Assembly (NCBI GenBank): GCA_017940955.1
Contig: JAGAXP010000142.1
Coordinates: 1-9,360 of the forward strand
Direction of reading: 5' to 3'
DNA: 9,360 nt
Source: Oribacterium sp.
Lineage (GTDB): Bacteria; Bacillota_A; Clostridia; Lachnospirales; Lachnospiraceae
This document shows, one piece after another, positions 1-6,336 of the stretch. Below the pieces are notes generated by a model. The model was not told the DNA's origin and made no database searches. It saw only the letters and a program-made list of their open reading frames with translations. Position numbers and translations under genes: made by a program. Numbering within the stretch: position 1 is the stretch's first letter; the number at the start of each line of letters is the position of its first letter.

Positions 1-309
1 AAGTCCCGATTTGGTATCGATGACTGCTTCATCACGGTCACAAGGAATGATGCCGTGATCATAAATATATTTCGCGACACAACGTATGCCGTTGCCGCAC
101 ATATTACCTTCGGATCCGTCCAGATTGAACATATGCATATAAGCATCTGCCTTGTCGGATGGCTCGATAAGGATGAGTCCGTCTCCTCCCACACCGTAGT
201 GCCTGTCAGCGATCTTCACCGCAAGATTCGATGGGTCCTTGACACTTTCCGAAAAGCAATTTACATATACATAGTCGTTTCCGCAACCCTGCATCTTTGT
301 AAATTTCAT
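1..309 (-). CDS. dapF: Diaminopimelate epimerase, N-terminal part (runs off the left edge)
   Basis: DapF interconverts LL- and meso-diaminopimelate in the cytoplasm, the last step before meso-DAP is used for lysine or peptidoglycan. The visible 103 residues start [17 protein letters not shown], the usual DapF opening. They continue with the [15 protein letters not shown] glycine-rich segment and the signature [17 protein letters not shown], whose Cys71 corresponds to the first of the two catalytic cysteines. The family is about 270-290 aa, so roughly the last 60 percent, including the second catalytic Cys, lies outside the window. The ATG at 309 is preceded by an AAGGAAA ribosome binding site about 6 bases away and by a plausible promoter (340-368). 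The gene appears to be transcribed on its own or as the first gene of a unit going left. Identification is firm; activity cannot be judged from a partial sequence. Confidence 0.96.
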   Translation of the reverse strand, partial: MKFTKMQGCGNDYVYVNCFSESVKDPSNLAVKIADRHYGVGGDGLILIEPSDKADAYMHMFNLDGSEGNMCGNGIRCVAKYIYDHGIIPCDRDEAVIDTKSGL

Positions 310-339
310 AGGTTTTCCTTTTTATTTCAAATTTTCAAT

Positions 340-368
340 ATAATATCAAAATTACTCGGGCAGTACAA
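340..368 (-). promoter_or_regulatory. Likely sigma-A promoter for dapF
   Basis: Read on the minus strand there is TTGTAC (368-363), a 17-base spacer and TATTAT (345-340). A TG dinucleotide one base upstream of the -10 makes it an extended -10. Transcription would start near 333, giving a leader of about 24 nt with the AAGGAAA ribosome binding site in it. The -10 is good and the -35 weak. A palindrome (374-389) lies immediately upstream. Confidence 0.45.
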
Positions 369-373
369 TATGA

Positions 374-389
374 ATAATATACATATTAT
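374..389. repeat. AT-rich palindrome upstream of the dapF promoter
   Basis: ATAATAT, two bases (AC), then ATATTAT form a perfect 7-bp-arm palindrome about 5 bp upstream of the proposed dapF -35 box. It could be an operator or merely a product of the high AT content. Nothing else in 310-615 looks genic: the region has no ORF with a credible start or family resemblance. Confidence 0.3.
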
Positions 390-474
390 GAATTTTTAGA
401 TGAACATTTTTATATGACACGATGTAATATCTCTTTGCCTTAATCGCATTAGCCGCTCTGTTTTATAACATCGG

Positions 475-522
475 AAAAAAGAAAAAACCGCCTAATCACC
501 CTGTGACAAAGTAAGCGGTTCT
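475..522 (-). terminator. Rho-independent terminator downstream of the zinc-ribbon gene
   Basis: On the minus strand the arms AACCGC (520-515) and GCGGTT (491-486) enclose a smaller TCAC/GTGA helper stem. They are followed directly by a T-rich run (TTTTTTCTTTTTT). It lies about 95 nt after the stop of the minus-strand gene at 616-987 and before dapF, so it should insulate dapF. On the plus strand the tail is only CTTTT, so the minus-strand orientation is the convincing one. Confidence 0.8.
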
Positions 523-615
523 TTTAAAAAACTATTATATAATCAGGGCTGACAGTCATCGGCAGCGCCTTCTTTGTTAGATAGTAACACTTAACATTAT
601 CCATGTCACAATATG

Positions 616-987
616 TCAATCCCAAAGGTTAATATTTTCTACAACAACTTTACCGCTACACTTTGGGCACATTAGATTTTTGACGTCAGCGTCCAGCAAT
701 TCAACATCATGTCCACAATCCGGACAGGACTCCACGAATTTTTTGTCCCCCTTTAGAATGGTTGGAACACTCACGAGATTCTGACAATTGCTGCATTTGC
801 AAATACGTAGGCTGAACCCATAAGGCGGAACCGGCAATGCTTCAATGAGACCTTTGACTCTGGCTTTATATTTTGGTTTAAAGCTTTTGAGAACAAAACC
901 CCGGTCACCGGCACCTATACCGTAACCAACGCTAAGCTCCCACCGAGAATTACATTCAGTACATTTCAAAGAATATCGCTGCCCCAT
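616..987 (-). CDS. Small zinc-ribbon protein of unknown function (123 aa)
   Basis: A cytoplasmic-looking protein without signal peptide or membrane segment. Four CxxC knuckles are visible with the chosen start: CTEC (9-12), CSNC (65-68), CPDC (88-91) and CPKC (107-110), enough to bind two zinc ions as two zinc ribbons. A glycine-rich GYGIGAGD stretch follows the first knuckle. The start MGQRYSLKC is preferred because AGAAGG lies 5-7 bases upstream and because related clostridial zinc-ribbon proteins begin similarly (M-G-x-x-Y/F-x-x-x-C). The frame stays open to an ATG at 1122, which would add 45 residues. That ATG has no ribosome binding site and overlaps a TATAAT box, so the longer form is unlikely. 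The gene lies downstream of the flagellin genes in the same direction with a 226-bp gap. I do not know its role; nucleic-acid or protein binding is only a guess from the zinc knuckles. Confidence 0.75.
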   Translation of the reverse strand: MGQRYSLKCTECNSRWELSVGYGIGAGDRGFVLKSFKPKYKARVKGLIEALPVPPYGFSLRICKCSNCQNLVSVPTILKGDKKFVESCPDCGHDVELLDADVKNLMCPKCSGKVVVENINLWD

Positions 988-1120
988 AAATACCTTCTTT
1001 CCGTTATCTAACGAATATATCCCACAAAAATAATTTCCCGCTCTTAACACATTATGTATATTAAGTACAATACTAGGTCTGGCTTCTGCTTTTGTACAAA
1101 CAGAATCCAGGCCTACAATC

Positions 1121-1126
1121 ATTATA
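1121..1126 (-). promoter_or_regulatory. Candidate -10 box for the zinc-ribbon gene
   Basis: The minus strand reads TATAAT at 1126-1121, a perfect -10 hexamer, which would start transcription near 1114. That gives a leader of about 125 nt before the preferred start at 987. No good -35 hexamer is seen at 16-18 bp. A short hairpin (ATGCAG/CTGCAT, 1134-1151) sits just upstream. It has no T-run in the minus direction, so it is not a convincing terminator for the flagellin operon. I see nothing else in 988-1213. Confidence 0.3.
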
Positions 1127-1213
1127 TAATATGATGCAGCACATACTGCATAAATTTTTGAAGCATCACTGCAATCACATGCAAAATGTCTTTGATGTTA
1201 AATCATAACAGTA

Positions 1214-2986
1214 TCATCCTAGCAGCGACAACACACTCTGAGGAGATTGGTTTGCCTGAGCAAGCATGGACTGGGCAGCCTGCTGTAAAATATTGTTTTT
1301 GGTATATGCCGATATCTCCTTAGCCATATCTGTATCTCTGATCCTTGACTCAGCGGCAGTAGTATTTTCATTTGATACCTTCAGATTACTCAAAGTATGT
1401 TCCAGTCGATTATGCTTAGCCCCAAAATATGCTCTCGTTGCTGAAGTATACTCGACTGCATCCTTCAGCTCACCCATGGCTTTATTAGCATTTTGTAGCG
1501 ATGTTACATTGCTATTACCAAGCCCAAGTCCGTCACTTGACATATTGAAGCGATAGATTGTTATCGTTTCATCTGCGGTTGGTCCGATCTGAAGAACTAC
1601 ATCTCCTCCGCCTTTTCCGTAACCATCAGTATTTACATCATTCACATGAAAATGTTTTTCTGTATAGTCATTATAGAAATTGGGATTATTCAAGGATGAG
1701 CTAAGACCTGAAATAAAGCTTCCACTTCCTTCTGATCCTGTTTCATTGTCTACTAATTTCACAAGAAAATTCACAAAGTCATTGGCTGAATTACTACCGT
1801 CAAATCTGGCCAATATATCTGACTTAGTGAATCCCGTTCTTGTAGAAATGGCTTGCTCCAATGATTTATGGTTATTTATAATCTCATACAATATAGAGTC
1901 TATCCCACTATTAATGTTGGCAATATTAGGAGCTACATTTGTTTGAGTATAGCCTCCATGGTCATAGGGATTTCCTAAGTAGGATAAAAAACCTATATAT
2001 GCAGTCATCAACGCTCCTGTTCCATAAACCTCATCTGTCGGAGAGCCGTGATTGGCCAAAGCAGCTTTCATAGCATTTGTTTTCTGCCCTGAAGTCACTT
2101 TAGCTACATCTCTTATATCGTAGTTCCATCCTGCAGTAAAAATTCCTCCAGTAAGCTGTGCAGTTCCCTCAATAAACCATAAATTATCCGAACCTTCCAA
2201 TTCTGACATGGATGTATCGGCATTTGCCAATGCAACACCCATGACTCCATGCATCATTTCATGAGCAAGAGTCGATTCATAAGTGGCAGTGCTAATAGAA
2301 TCAATCTTATCAAGATCAGCATTTACTACGATATGACCTCTTCCTGAACCAAGCATTGTACCTCCTGCAGTTGCAAGAGTTGACCCTGGAAGGCTTTTCA
2401 GGTTTATATCAATATCAGTTGTAGGAAAACCAGGCTTCAATGACGACCAGTATGCATTCAGAATGGCCTCGCCTACATTACATACAATATTGGAAACATC
2501 CTTCACAGACTGAGTGATTTCGTCCACTGTATGAACAGATATTACGCTATTAATGTCTCCTGCGGCACGAATCCCATTCAAGAGATTTATTCCGTTAAAT
2601 TCAGTATTTTCGGAAATCCTGTCAATTTCCTTCTTTAATTCCTGAAACTCAGCGTCGATATGCTTTCTTACATCATCTGTGTAAGTGCCATTTGCAGCCT
2701 GCGTTGCCAATGTAGTGCCTCTTTCCAGCATTGCATGGACTTCCGTCAACGCTCCCTCTGCGACCTGAATCAGTGAAATACCGTCTTCGACATTGTTCTC
2801 AGCCTGATCAAGACCTTTTAGCTTATTCCTCATAGATTCCGAAATCGCAAGTCCTGCCGCATCATCTCCCGCCCGATTGATCTTATAGCCCGAAGACAGC
2901 TTCTCAAGATTCTTATTCAGTTTAGTTTTATTTTTTCCTAAATTTCGTTTCGCGTTCAAGGCTGACATATTATGCTGTAAGATCAT
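1214..2986 (-). CDS. Flagellinolysin: flagellin with an inserted zinc metallopeptidase domain (590 aa)
   Basis: Residues 1-140 are a typical flagellin D0/D1 N-terminus (LEKLSSGYKINRAGDDAAGL; SENTEFNGINLLNG). Residues 460-590 are the matching C-terminus (LQIGPTADETITI; HNRLEHTLSNL; AAESRIRDTDMAKE; final VLSLLG). Between them, in place of the surface-exposed D2/D3 region, lie about 320 residues with a peptidase active site. This is HEMMH at 242-246 (two zinc-binding His and the catalytic Glu) and WFIEGTAQ at 270-277, whose Glu273 is the expected third zinc ligand of gluzincins, as in the clostridial collagenase (M9) pattern W-F-x-E-G. This is the architecture of flagellinolysin, a protease displayed along the flagellar filament. 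It should be exported unfolded by the flagellar type III apparatus and so has no signal peptide. GAGGG lies about 8 bases upstream of the ATG. The gene follows the larger flagellin by 36 bp with no terminator between, so they are probably co-transcribed. Catalytic activity and substrate are inferred. Confidence 0.93.
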   Translation of the reverse strand: MILQHNMSALNAKRNLGKNKTKLNKNLEKLSSGYKINRAGDDAAGLAISESMRNKLKGLDQAENNVEDGISLIQVAEGALTEVHAMLERGTTLATQAANGTYTDDVRKHIDAEFQELKKEIDRISENTEFNGINLLNGIRAAGDINSVISVHTVDEITQSVKDVSNIVCNVGEAILNAYWSSLKPGFPTTDIDINLKSLPGSTLATAGGTMLGSGRGHIVVNADLDKIDSISTATYESTLAHEMMHGVMGVALANADTSMSELEGSDNLWFIEGTAQLTGGIFTAGWNYDIRDVAKVTSGQKTNAMKAALANHGSPTDEVYGTGALMTAYIGFLSYLGNPYDHGGYTQTNVAPNIANINSGIDSILYEIINNHKSLEQAISTRTGFTKSDILARFDGSNSANDFVNFLVKLVDNETGSEGSGSFISGLSSSLNNPNFYNDYTEKHFHVNDVNTDGYGKGGGDVVLQIGPTADETITIYRFNMSSDGLGLGNSNVTSLQNANKAMGELKDAVEYTSATRAYFGAKHNRLEHTLSNLKVSNENTTAAESRIRDTDMAKEISAYTKNNILQQAAQSMLAQANQSPQSVLSLLG

Positions 2987-3022
2987 ATTTCAACCCTCTA
3001 TACTTTTTTAATAAAAACTTTC

Positions 3023-5014
3023 TTATCCAAGCAGATCAAGTATTCCCCGAGTCGACTCATCTGCAACACCAAGCATTTTCTCAGAAACGCTTATCAGCAT
3101 ACTATCCTTTTGAAACTTACTCATTGCATCAGCCATATTGGTATCTCTTATCCGGGATTCAGAAGCATTTACATTCTCATTCATTACTTCGTTATTATTT
3201 CTGCTATGTTCAAGACGGTTATACTGAACTCCGACTATTGCCCTGAATGAAGCTATCTTTTCTATTGCTTTTGCGACATTATCAATATTGCTTGGCGTAT
3301 AAATACTTACATCTTCGACACCAGTTGGATTTGCTTTATATCCTGTATAGGTTGTAATATTGCTTGGAGGTATTGTTTGTGTTACTTCTTGTTCAGGATA
3401 ATGTACGCTGCCGACTTTGGTCTTTACCATCTCTCCGTGTTCATTCGGTAGTTCTCCATAAATTGGAATGTCATATGGACCAAGAGTTTTAGTTACAGTA
3501 TAACCATCAGTATGAACGGTATTATACTTACTCTGATCCGCCCTTTCTGCCTGTTCACGTGCAACATCAGCAGGATTATAAACATTTCTTGTTGCTTCCC
3601 TATAGGTTGAGACATCAAAGTCACTTATGCCAAGATCATCTATATCAACATAAGGCAATTTCAGTGGGATACGATCGTCCTTTAAACTGCTGCATTGAAT
3701 CCATAGTGCATCCGGATGTACTATGCTGCGACCCATACTTGATTTAAAAACTTTCACCGTATCCTGGCCAATTGTATCTGCATCCCTATAATCATAAATT
3801 CCGATAGTCATTGAACTTTCATCTTTACATGCTACATTGAAATGATCTTCGCCTGAAATATAGCTTTCAAGATTTTTATAAGTTTCATCGAAAAGTCTTT
3901 TTGCCACCACCGTAGCCGTCTCTGCCACATCACAATTTTGACTGGCTCTGTACGAAAGATATTCAAATAACGGAATACCGTTTTCGTCCGGTGCCTTAAT
4001 CTGACTTATATCAACAGCATTTCTATGATCTATGTAAGCAGCAGGATTACCATTTTCGTCCACATACCTCATTCCATCTTTCAGATATTCCATTGTTTTA
4101 CCGGTATCCGGATCTGTCGCTGTACCATAAAACGCGAATCCATAATAATGAGGATCTAAAACCCCGGGATCATCACATGTTGCACAAGCAACGCCAATAC
4201 TTGACCCAAGGAGGTCATAAACATCTCTGTACAAATCAGCGTCCGTTTTAGTTGCATCATATGTTGTACTACCCGGAGTATATCTGTCAGCAAGTCCCTT
4301 GAAACTCATAACCGCTCCAAGATTATCATCCAATGTCTCCGTCCATTCTCTGCCATATTCAAATTCCATAACATCTGTATCTTCGGGCAAAGTACCCTCA
4401 GGACCATAATATGTATATTTAAATCTTTCTGTTTCGGTATTATATCCGGTTAGTTCCAACATGGTTTGATTTGGATTTTTCGGATCCTGGGTAGAAAAAG
4501 TAATATTCCCCTTAGTCATTTCCCCATCCTTTACTCCAGTTGTAGACATCCAGTCCGGCAGACCTTCTTTTTTAAATATTTCATAGGTGGATTTGTCTTT
4601 GAGTCTAAGTACCTTTATTTCATTAAATTCTGTATTTTCTGCAATTCTCGCAATTTCATTTTTCAGTTCATTGATTTCCATCTGAATTTCATTACGATTT
4701 TCCTTGTTATATGTATCGTTTACCGCTTGATGCGCAAGCTTACTTATCCTCTGAAGCATGTCTGTAATCTCTTCCATACCACCTTCAGCAACATTTATAA
4801 GTGACATTCCGTCATTTATATTATTGTGTCCCTGATCAAGGCCCTTGATGCGTTCACGCATGGATTCGCTCACAGCAAGTCCCGCCGCATCATCTCCTGC
4901 CTTATTTATTTTGTACCCTGATGAAAGCTTCTCCAAATCCTTTTTCATCTCTGTCTGATTCATACCAAACCTTCTTAACACATTGATCGATGCCGAATTG
5001 TTTCTGACTTTCAT
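3023..5014 (-). CDS. Large flagellin with unrecognised central domain (663 aa)
   Basis: Residues 1-136 match flagellin D0/D1 (LEKLSSGYKINKAGDDAAGL; GLDQGHNNINDGMSLI; AENTEFNEIKVL). Residues 575-663 are the flagellin C-terminus (QYNRLEHSRNN; NASESRIRDTNMAD; GILDLLG). The usual inner hairpin is at about 436-470 (ALWIQCSSL; IPLKLP; LGISDFDVST). Two long segments interrupt the standard plan: about 137-430, and a second of about 95 residues (478-574) between LGISDFDVST and the C-terminal helix. I recognise no enzyme family in either and find no HExxH motif. Cysteines at 277, 280 (CATC), 361, 397 and 441 are unusual for flagellins, which mostly lack them. Ordinary flagellins are often 270-500 aa, so this is a large one. 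The ATG at 5014 has a near-perfect GGAGGT site 5 bases upstream. It is first in the likely two-gene flagellin operon, behind a sigma-28-like box and a GGA-rich leader. It is probably a filament subunit; the central domain's role is unknown. Confidence 0.9.
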   Translation of the reverse strand: MKVRNNSASINVLRRFGMNQTEMKKDLEKLSSGYKINKAGDDAAGLAVSESMRERIKGLDQGHNNINDGMSLINVAEGGMEEITDMLQRISKLAHQAVNDTYNKENRNEIQMEINELKNEIARIAENTEFNEIKVLRLKDKSTYEIFKKEGLPDWMSTTGVKDGEMTKGNITFSTQDPKNPNQTMLELTGYNTETERFKYTYYGPEGTLPEDTDVMEFEYGREWTETLDDNLGAVMSFKGLADRYTPGSTTYDATKTDADLYRDVYDLLGSSIGVACATCDDPGVLDPHYYGFAFYGTATDPDTGKTMEYLKDGMRYVDENGNPAAYIDHRNAVDISQIKAPDENGIPLFEYLSYRASQNCDVAETATVVAKRLFDETYKNLESYISGEDHFNVACKDESSMTIGIYDYRDADTIGQDTVKVFKSSMGRSIVHPDALWIQCSSLKDDRIPLKLPYVDIDDLGISDFDVSTYREATRNVYNPADVAREQAERADQSKYNTVHTDGYTVTKTLGPYDIPIYGELPNEHGEMVKTKVGSVHYPEQEVTQTIPPSNITTYTGYKANPTGVEDVSIYTPSNIDNVAKAIEKIASFRAIVGVQYNRLEHSRNNNEVMNENVNASESRIRDTNMADAMSKFQKDSMLISVSEKMLGVADESTRGILDLLG

Positions 5015-5022
5015 TACTTACC

Positions 5023-5063
5023 TCCATGCTTCCTTGCAATTAATTCCTTCTAAATCCAATTCC
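5023..5063 (-). promoter_or_regulatory. GGA-motif cluster in the flagellin leader (possible CsrA sites)
   Basis: Read on the minus strand, the 41 bases before the flagellin start hold five GGA trinucleotides, at 5063, 5057, 5047, 5033 and 5025 (5' base given). The last (ATGGAGGT) is the ribosome binding site itself, and GCAAGGAAG resembles the CsrA consensus. A sixth GGA lies at 5110. In Bacillus, CsrA represses flagellin translation by binding GGA motifs around the ribosome binding site and is antagonised by FliW. That mechanism is inferred here from the motif cluster alone. Confidence 0.4.
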
Positions 5064-5116
5064 AGGATAAAAAACGTGTCGCCCCTTGGCCGCAACTATT
5101 CTAAAAGTCCAAAACC

Positions 5117-5149
5117 ACTTATGTGTACATACCTTGCGTATACATAAGT
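5117..5149. repeat. Inverted repeat between the divergent xre and flagellin genes
   Basis: ACTTATGT (5117-5124) and ACATAAGT (5142-5149) are perfect 8-bp arms separated by 17 bases. An inner ATAC/GTAT pairing exists on the minus strand. It starts only a few bases downstream of the sigma-28-like -10 box, so it would fold at the very 5' end of the flagellin mRNA. It could equally be a protein-binding operator in the shared intergenic region. Confidence 0.5.
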
Positions 5150-5150
5150 T

Positions 5151-5177
5151 ATATCGACAAAATTATCAAAATATAAT
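5151..5177 (-). promoter_or_regulatory. Sigma-28 (SigD/FliA)-like promoter for the flagellin genes
   Basis: The minus strand reads GTCGATAT at 5158-5151, one mismatch from the GCCGATAT -10 element used by flagellar sigma-28 in Gram-positive bacteria. About 15 bases upstream the -35 position reads ATTA (5177-5174), a weak match to TAAA. Transcription would start near 5144, giving a leader of about 130 nt that contains the hairpin and the GGA cluster. Its location before a flagellin gene raises the likelihood; the weak -35 lowers it. Confidence 0.5.
5172..5177 (+). promoter_or_regulatory. -10 box of the xre-type regulator gene
   Basis: A perfect TATAAT lies 30 bases before the start codon at 5208, so transcription would begin near 5184 with a leader of about 24 nt containing GGAGGT. 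There is no good -35 hexamer at 16-18 bp (the sequence there is around GTTATAT), which suggests a weak or activated promoter. The box overlaps the -35 position of the opposite-strand flagellin promoter, so polymerase binding on the two strands would be mutually exclusive. Confidence 0.5.
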
Positions 5178-5207
5178 AGTCAATAAAAAAATTCAAGCGG
5201 AGGTAAT

Positions 5208-5423
5208 ATGATACGGTTGCGAATAAAAGAGATACTTGAAGAACAAAACCATACAAAATACTGGTTACAGAAGCAACTTGGTGAAACAAGCTACAGAAAC
5301 CTCAGCAGACTTGTGAATAATGAGGTTATTTCAATACGCCTTGAAACAATAGAAAAGCTGATCACTGTTTTGCAATGCACTCCCGGCGATCTTTTTGAAA
5401 AAATAGAAGAAGACGAAAATTGA
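5208..5423 (+). CDS. Small XRE/Cro-C1-type helix-turn-helix regulator (71 aa)
   Basis: A 71-residue, single-domain DNA-binding protein. The Cro/C1 pattern is visible throughout: an opening helix (RLRIKEILEEQN), a helix-turn-helix around residues 17-37 (YWLQKQLGETSYRNLSRLVN), then the typical RLETIEKLITVLQCTPGDLFE segment shared by short XRE regulators such as the YozG type. The C-terminus is acidic (KIEEDEN). There is no effector or protease domain. The ATG at 5208 has GGAGGT 5 bases upstream, and the gene ends in a strong terminator that begins within its stop codon, so it is monocistronic. It is divergent from the flagellin genes across 193 bp holding an inverted repeat. That makes it a candidate local regulator or autoregulator, but the link to flagellin control is inferred from position only. 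Confidence 0.9.
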   Translation: MIRLRIKEILEEQNHTKYWLQKQLGETSYRNLSRLVNNEVISIRLETIEKLITVLQCTPGDLFEKIEEDEN

Positions 5424-5466
5424 CATCCGTTCCCTATACTATTAGGTAATCGGATGTCTTTTTTTG
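5422..5466 (+). terminator. Rho-independent terminator of the xre-type gene
   Basis: GACATCCG (5422-5429) pairs perfectly with CGGATGTC (5451-5458). An inner CCTA/TAGG extends the stem, and the hairpin is followed by seven T residues. The hairpin starts within the TGA stop codon of the regulator gene. Confidence 0.92.
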
Positions 5467-5503
5467 TTATACTGAAACCTTAAAGCTGTTGACGTGAAAA
5501 ATA

Positions 5504-5627
5504 AAAACAGCCCCCTTTAGAACCACTTGGAATACTTTTTCCTTGTTTCCCTCGGCAATTCTGAGTTTTTACCAGAAAAACTCAGAAACTGCCGAGGGCC
5601 TAGTGGTTCTTAAGGGGGGACTGTTTT
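5504..5627. repeat. 124-bp imperfect palindrome, MITE-like
   Basis: The outer arms AAAACAG...AGAACCACTTGG (5504-5530) and CCTAGTGGTTCT...CTGTTTT (5599-5627) are inverted copies with a few mismatches and include a C-run/G-run. The inner arms CCCTCGGCA (5549-5557) with TGCCGAGGG (5590-5598), and TTCTGAGTTTTT (5559-5570) with AAAAACTCAGAA (5576-5587), close it around a 5-base loop. The left arm carries 18 extra T-rich bases (5531-5548). No ORF fits inside. It ends almost exactly where the transposase remnant begins. A small non-autonomous element, or the fused ends of a larger one, is likely; no clear target duplication is visible. On the minus strand it is followed by TTTTTATTTTT and could also terminate transcription. 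Confidence 0.65.
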
Positions 5628-5629
5628 AG

Positions 5630-6181
5630 ATTCTGACAGAGTATTTGCTGACATATGATGCACTGACTGATAAAATCGAACGCCTCGACAGACGTATCGA
5701 GGAGCTCGCCTCACAGGAAGTTTATGCAGAAAAAGTAAAAATCCTTACCTGCTACATCGGAGTAAAAACCAATACAGCCTTATCAACCATCGTAGAAGTA
5801 GGAGATTTCCACAGATTTGCAACTGCTGAACGCTTTGCCAGCTATATCGGATTGGTTCCCGGAGAAGACTCCAGCGGACCGGATTGCACGCGTTTAAGCA
5901 TTACAAAGGCAGGTAATCGTCATGTCAGACTTTTGCTGGTAGAATCAGCAAAATGCTTTGGACGTGGTGAAATTGGATTCAAATCAAGAGAATTAAAAGC
6001 CCGCCAGGCAGGTAACCGTTCTGAAGTGATTGCGTATGCCGATAGAGCTAACGAACGTCTCAGAAGGCGGTATTACAAGATGGTTCTGGGTCAGAATAAG
6101 AAACATAACGTAGCAACTGTCGCAATTGCACGAGAATTAGCTTGTTTTATGTGGGGAATGATGACTGATCACATCGCTTAA
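5630..6181 (+). pseudogene. IS110/IS1111-type transposase, C-terminal fragment
   Basis: The open frame runs from just after a TAG (5627-5629) to TAA at 6179-6181. It encodes a coiled segment (DALTDKIERLDRRIEELA) and then the Transposase_20 (IS116/IS110/IS902) domain. Family motifs are TCYIGVKTNTALSTIVEVGDF, of which the central GVKTNTAL is typical, then SYIGLVPGEDSSG with the catalytic-serine SSG at 5870-5878, and ITKAGNRHVRLLLVESA. Intact members are about 400 aa with an N-terminal RuvC-like DEDD domain of about 150-200 residues. That whole part is missing and the palindrome at 5504-5627 sits in its place. There is no ATG near the start; a TTG at 5645 lacks a ribosome binding site. The fragment should not be able to transpose alone. 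The remaining frame is undamaged, so the truncation is probably recent. Confidence 0.88.
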
Positions 6182-6295
6182 AACAAAAATATCACAGCGT
6201 GATGATGACCTCAAGACCAGGCCGCCATAGGCGGTGCTACGCAGTCTTGACATCAACATCCCACTGTGATCATAGGCAATTAAGCGGATGTGATC
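6167..6295 (+). ncRNA. Nested hairpin at the 3' end of the transposase (candidate IS bridge RNA)
   Basis: Five helices nest inside one another. They are GATCACATCGCTTAA (6167-6181) with TTAAGCGGATGTGATC (6280-6295, one bulge), ATCACAG (6191-6197) with CTGTGAT (6264-6270), TGATG (6200-6204) with CATCA (6251-6255), TCAAGAC (6211-6217) with GTCTTGA (6244-6250), and GCCGCC (6221-6226) with GGCGGT (6230-6235). The helices are separated by internal loops. IS110-superfamily elements encode a structured bridge RNA, which IS1111-group members carry downstream of the transposase gene. The location and loop-rich shape fit that, but no donor or target guide could be assigned because the left end is lost. 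It may instead be an RNA or DNA hairpin of another kind. Confidence 0.45.
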
Positions 6296-6336
6296 CAGAT
6301 AATACAGTTTACATCTGCTAATAAACCAAGTAACAA

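Noticed and set aside
55..399. 114-codon plus-strand open frame at the left end
   Set aside because: It lies antisense to dapF, has no ribosome binding site and reads as low-complexity hydrophobic sequence.
1134..1151. ATGCAG/CTGCAT hairpin as the flagellin operon terminator
   Set aside because: The stem is only 6 bp and no T-run follows in the minus direction.
3023..5014. Second flagellin as another metallopeptidase
   Set aside because: No HExxH or comparable zinc motif occurs in its 663 residues, so an enzyme call would be invention.
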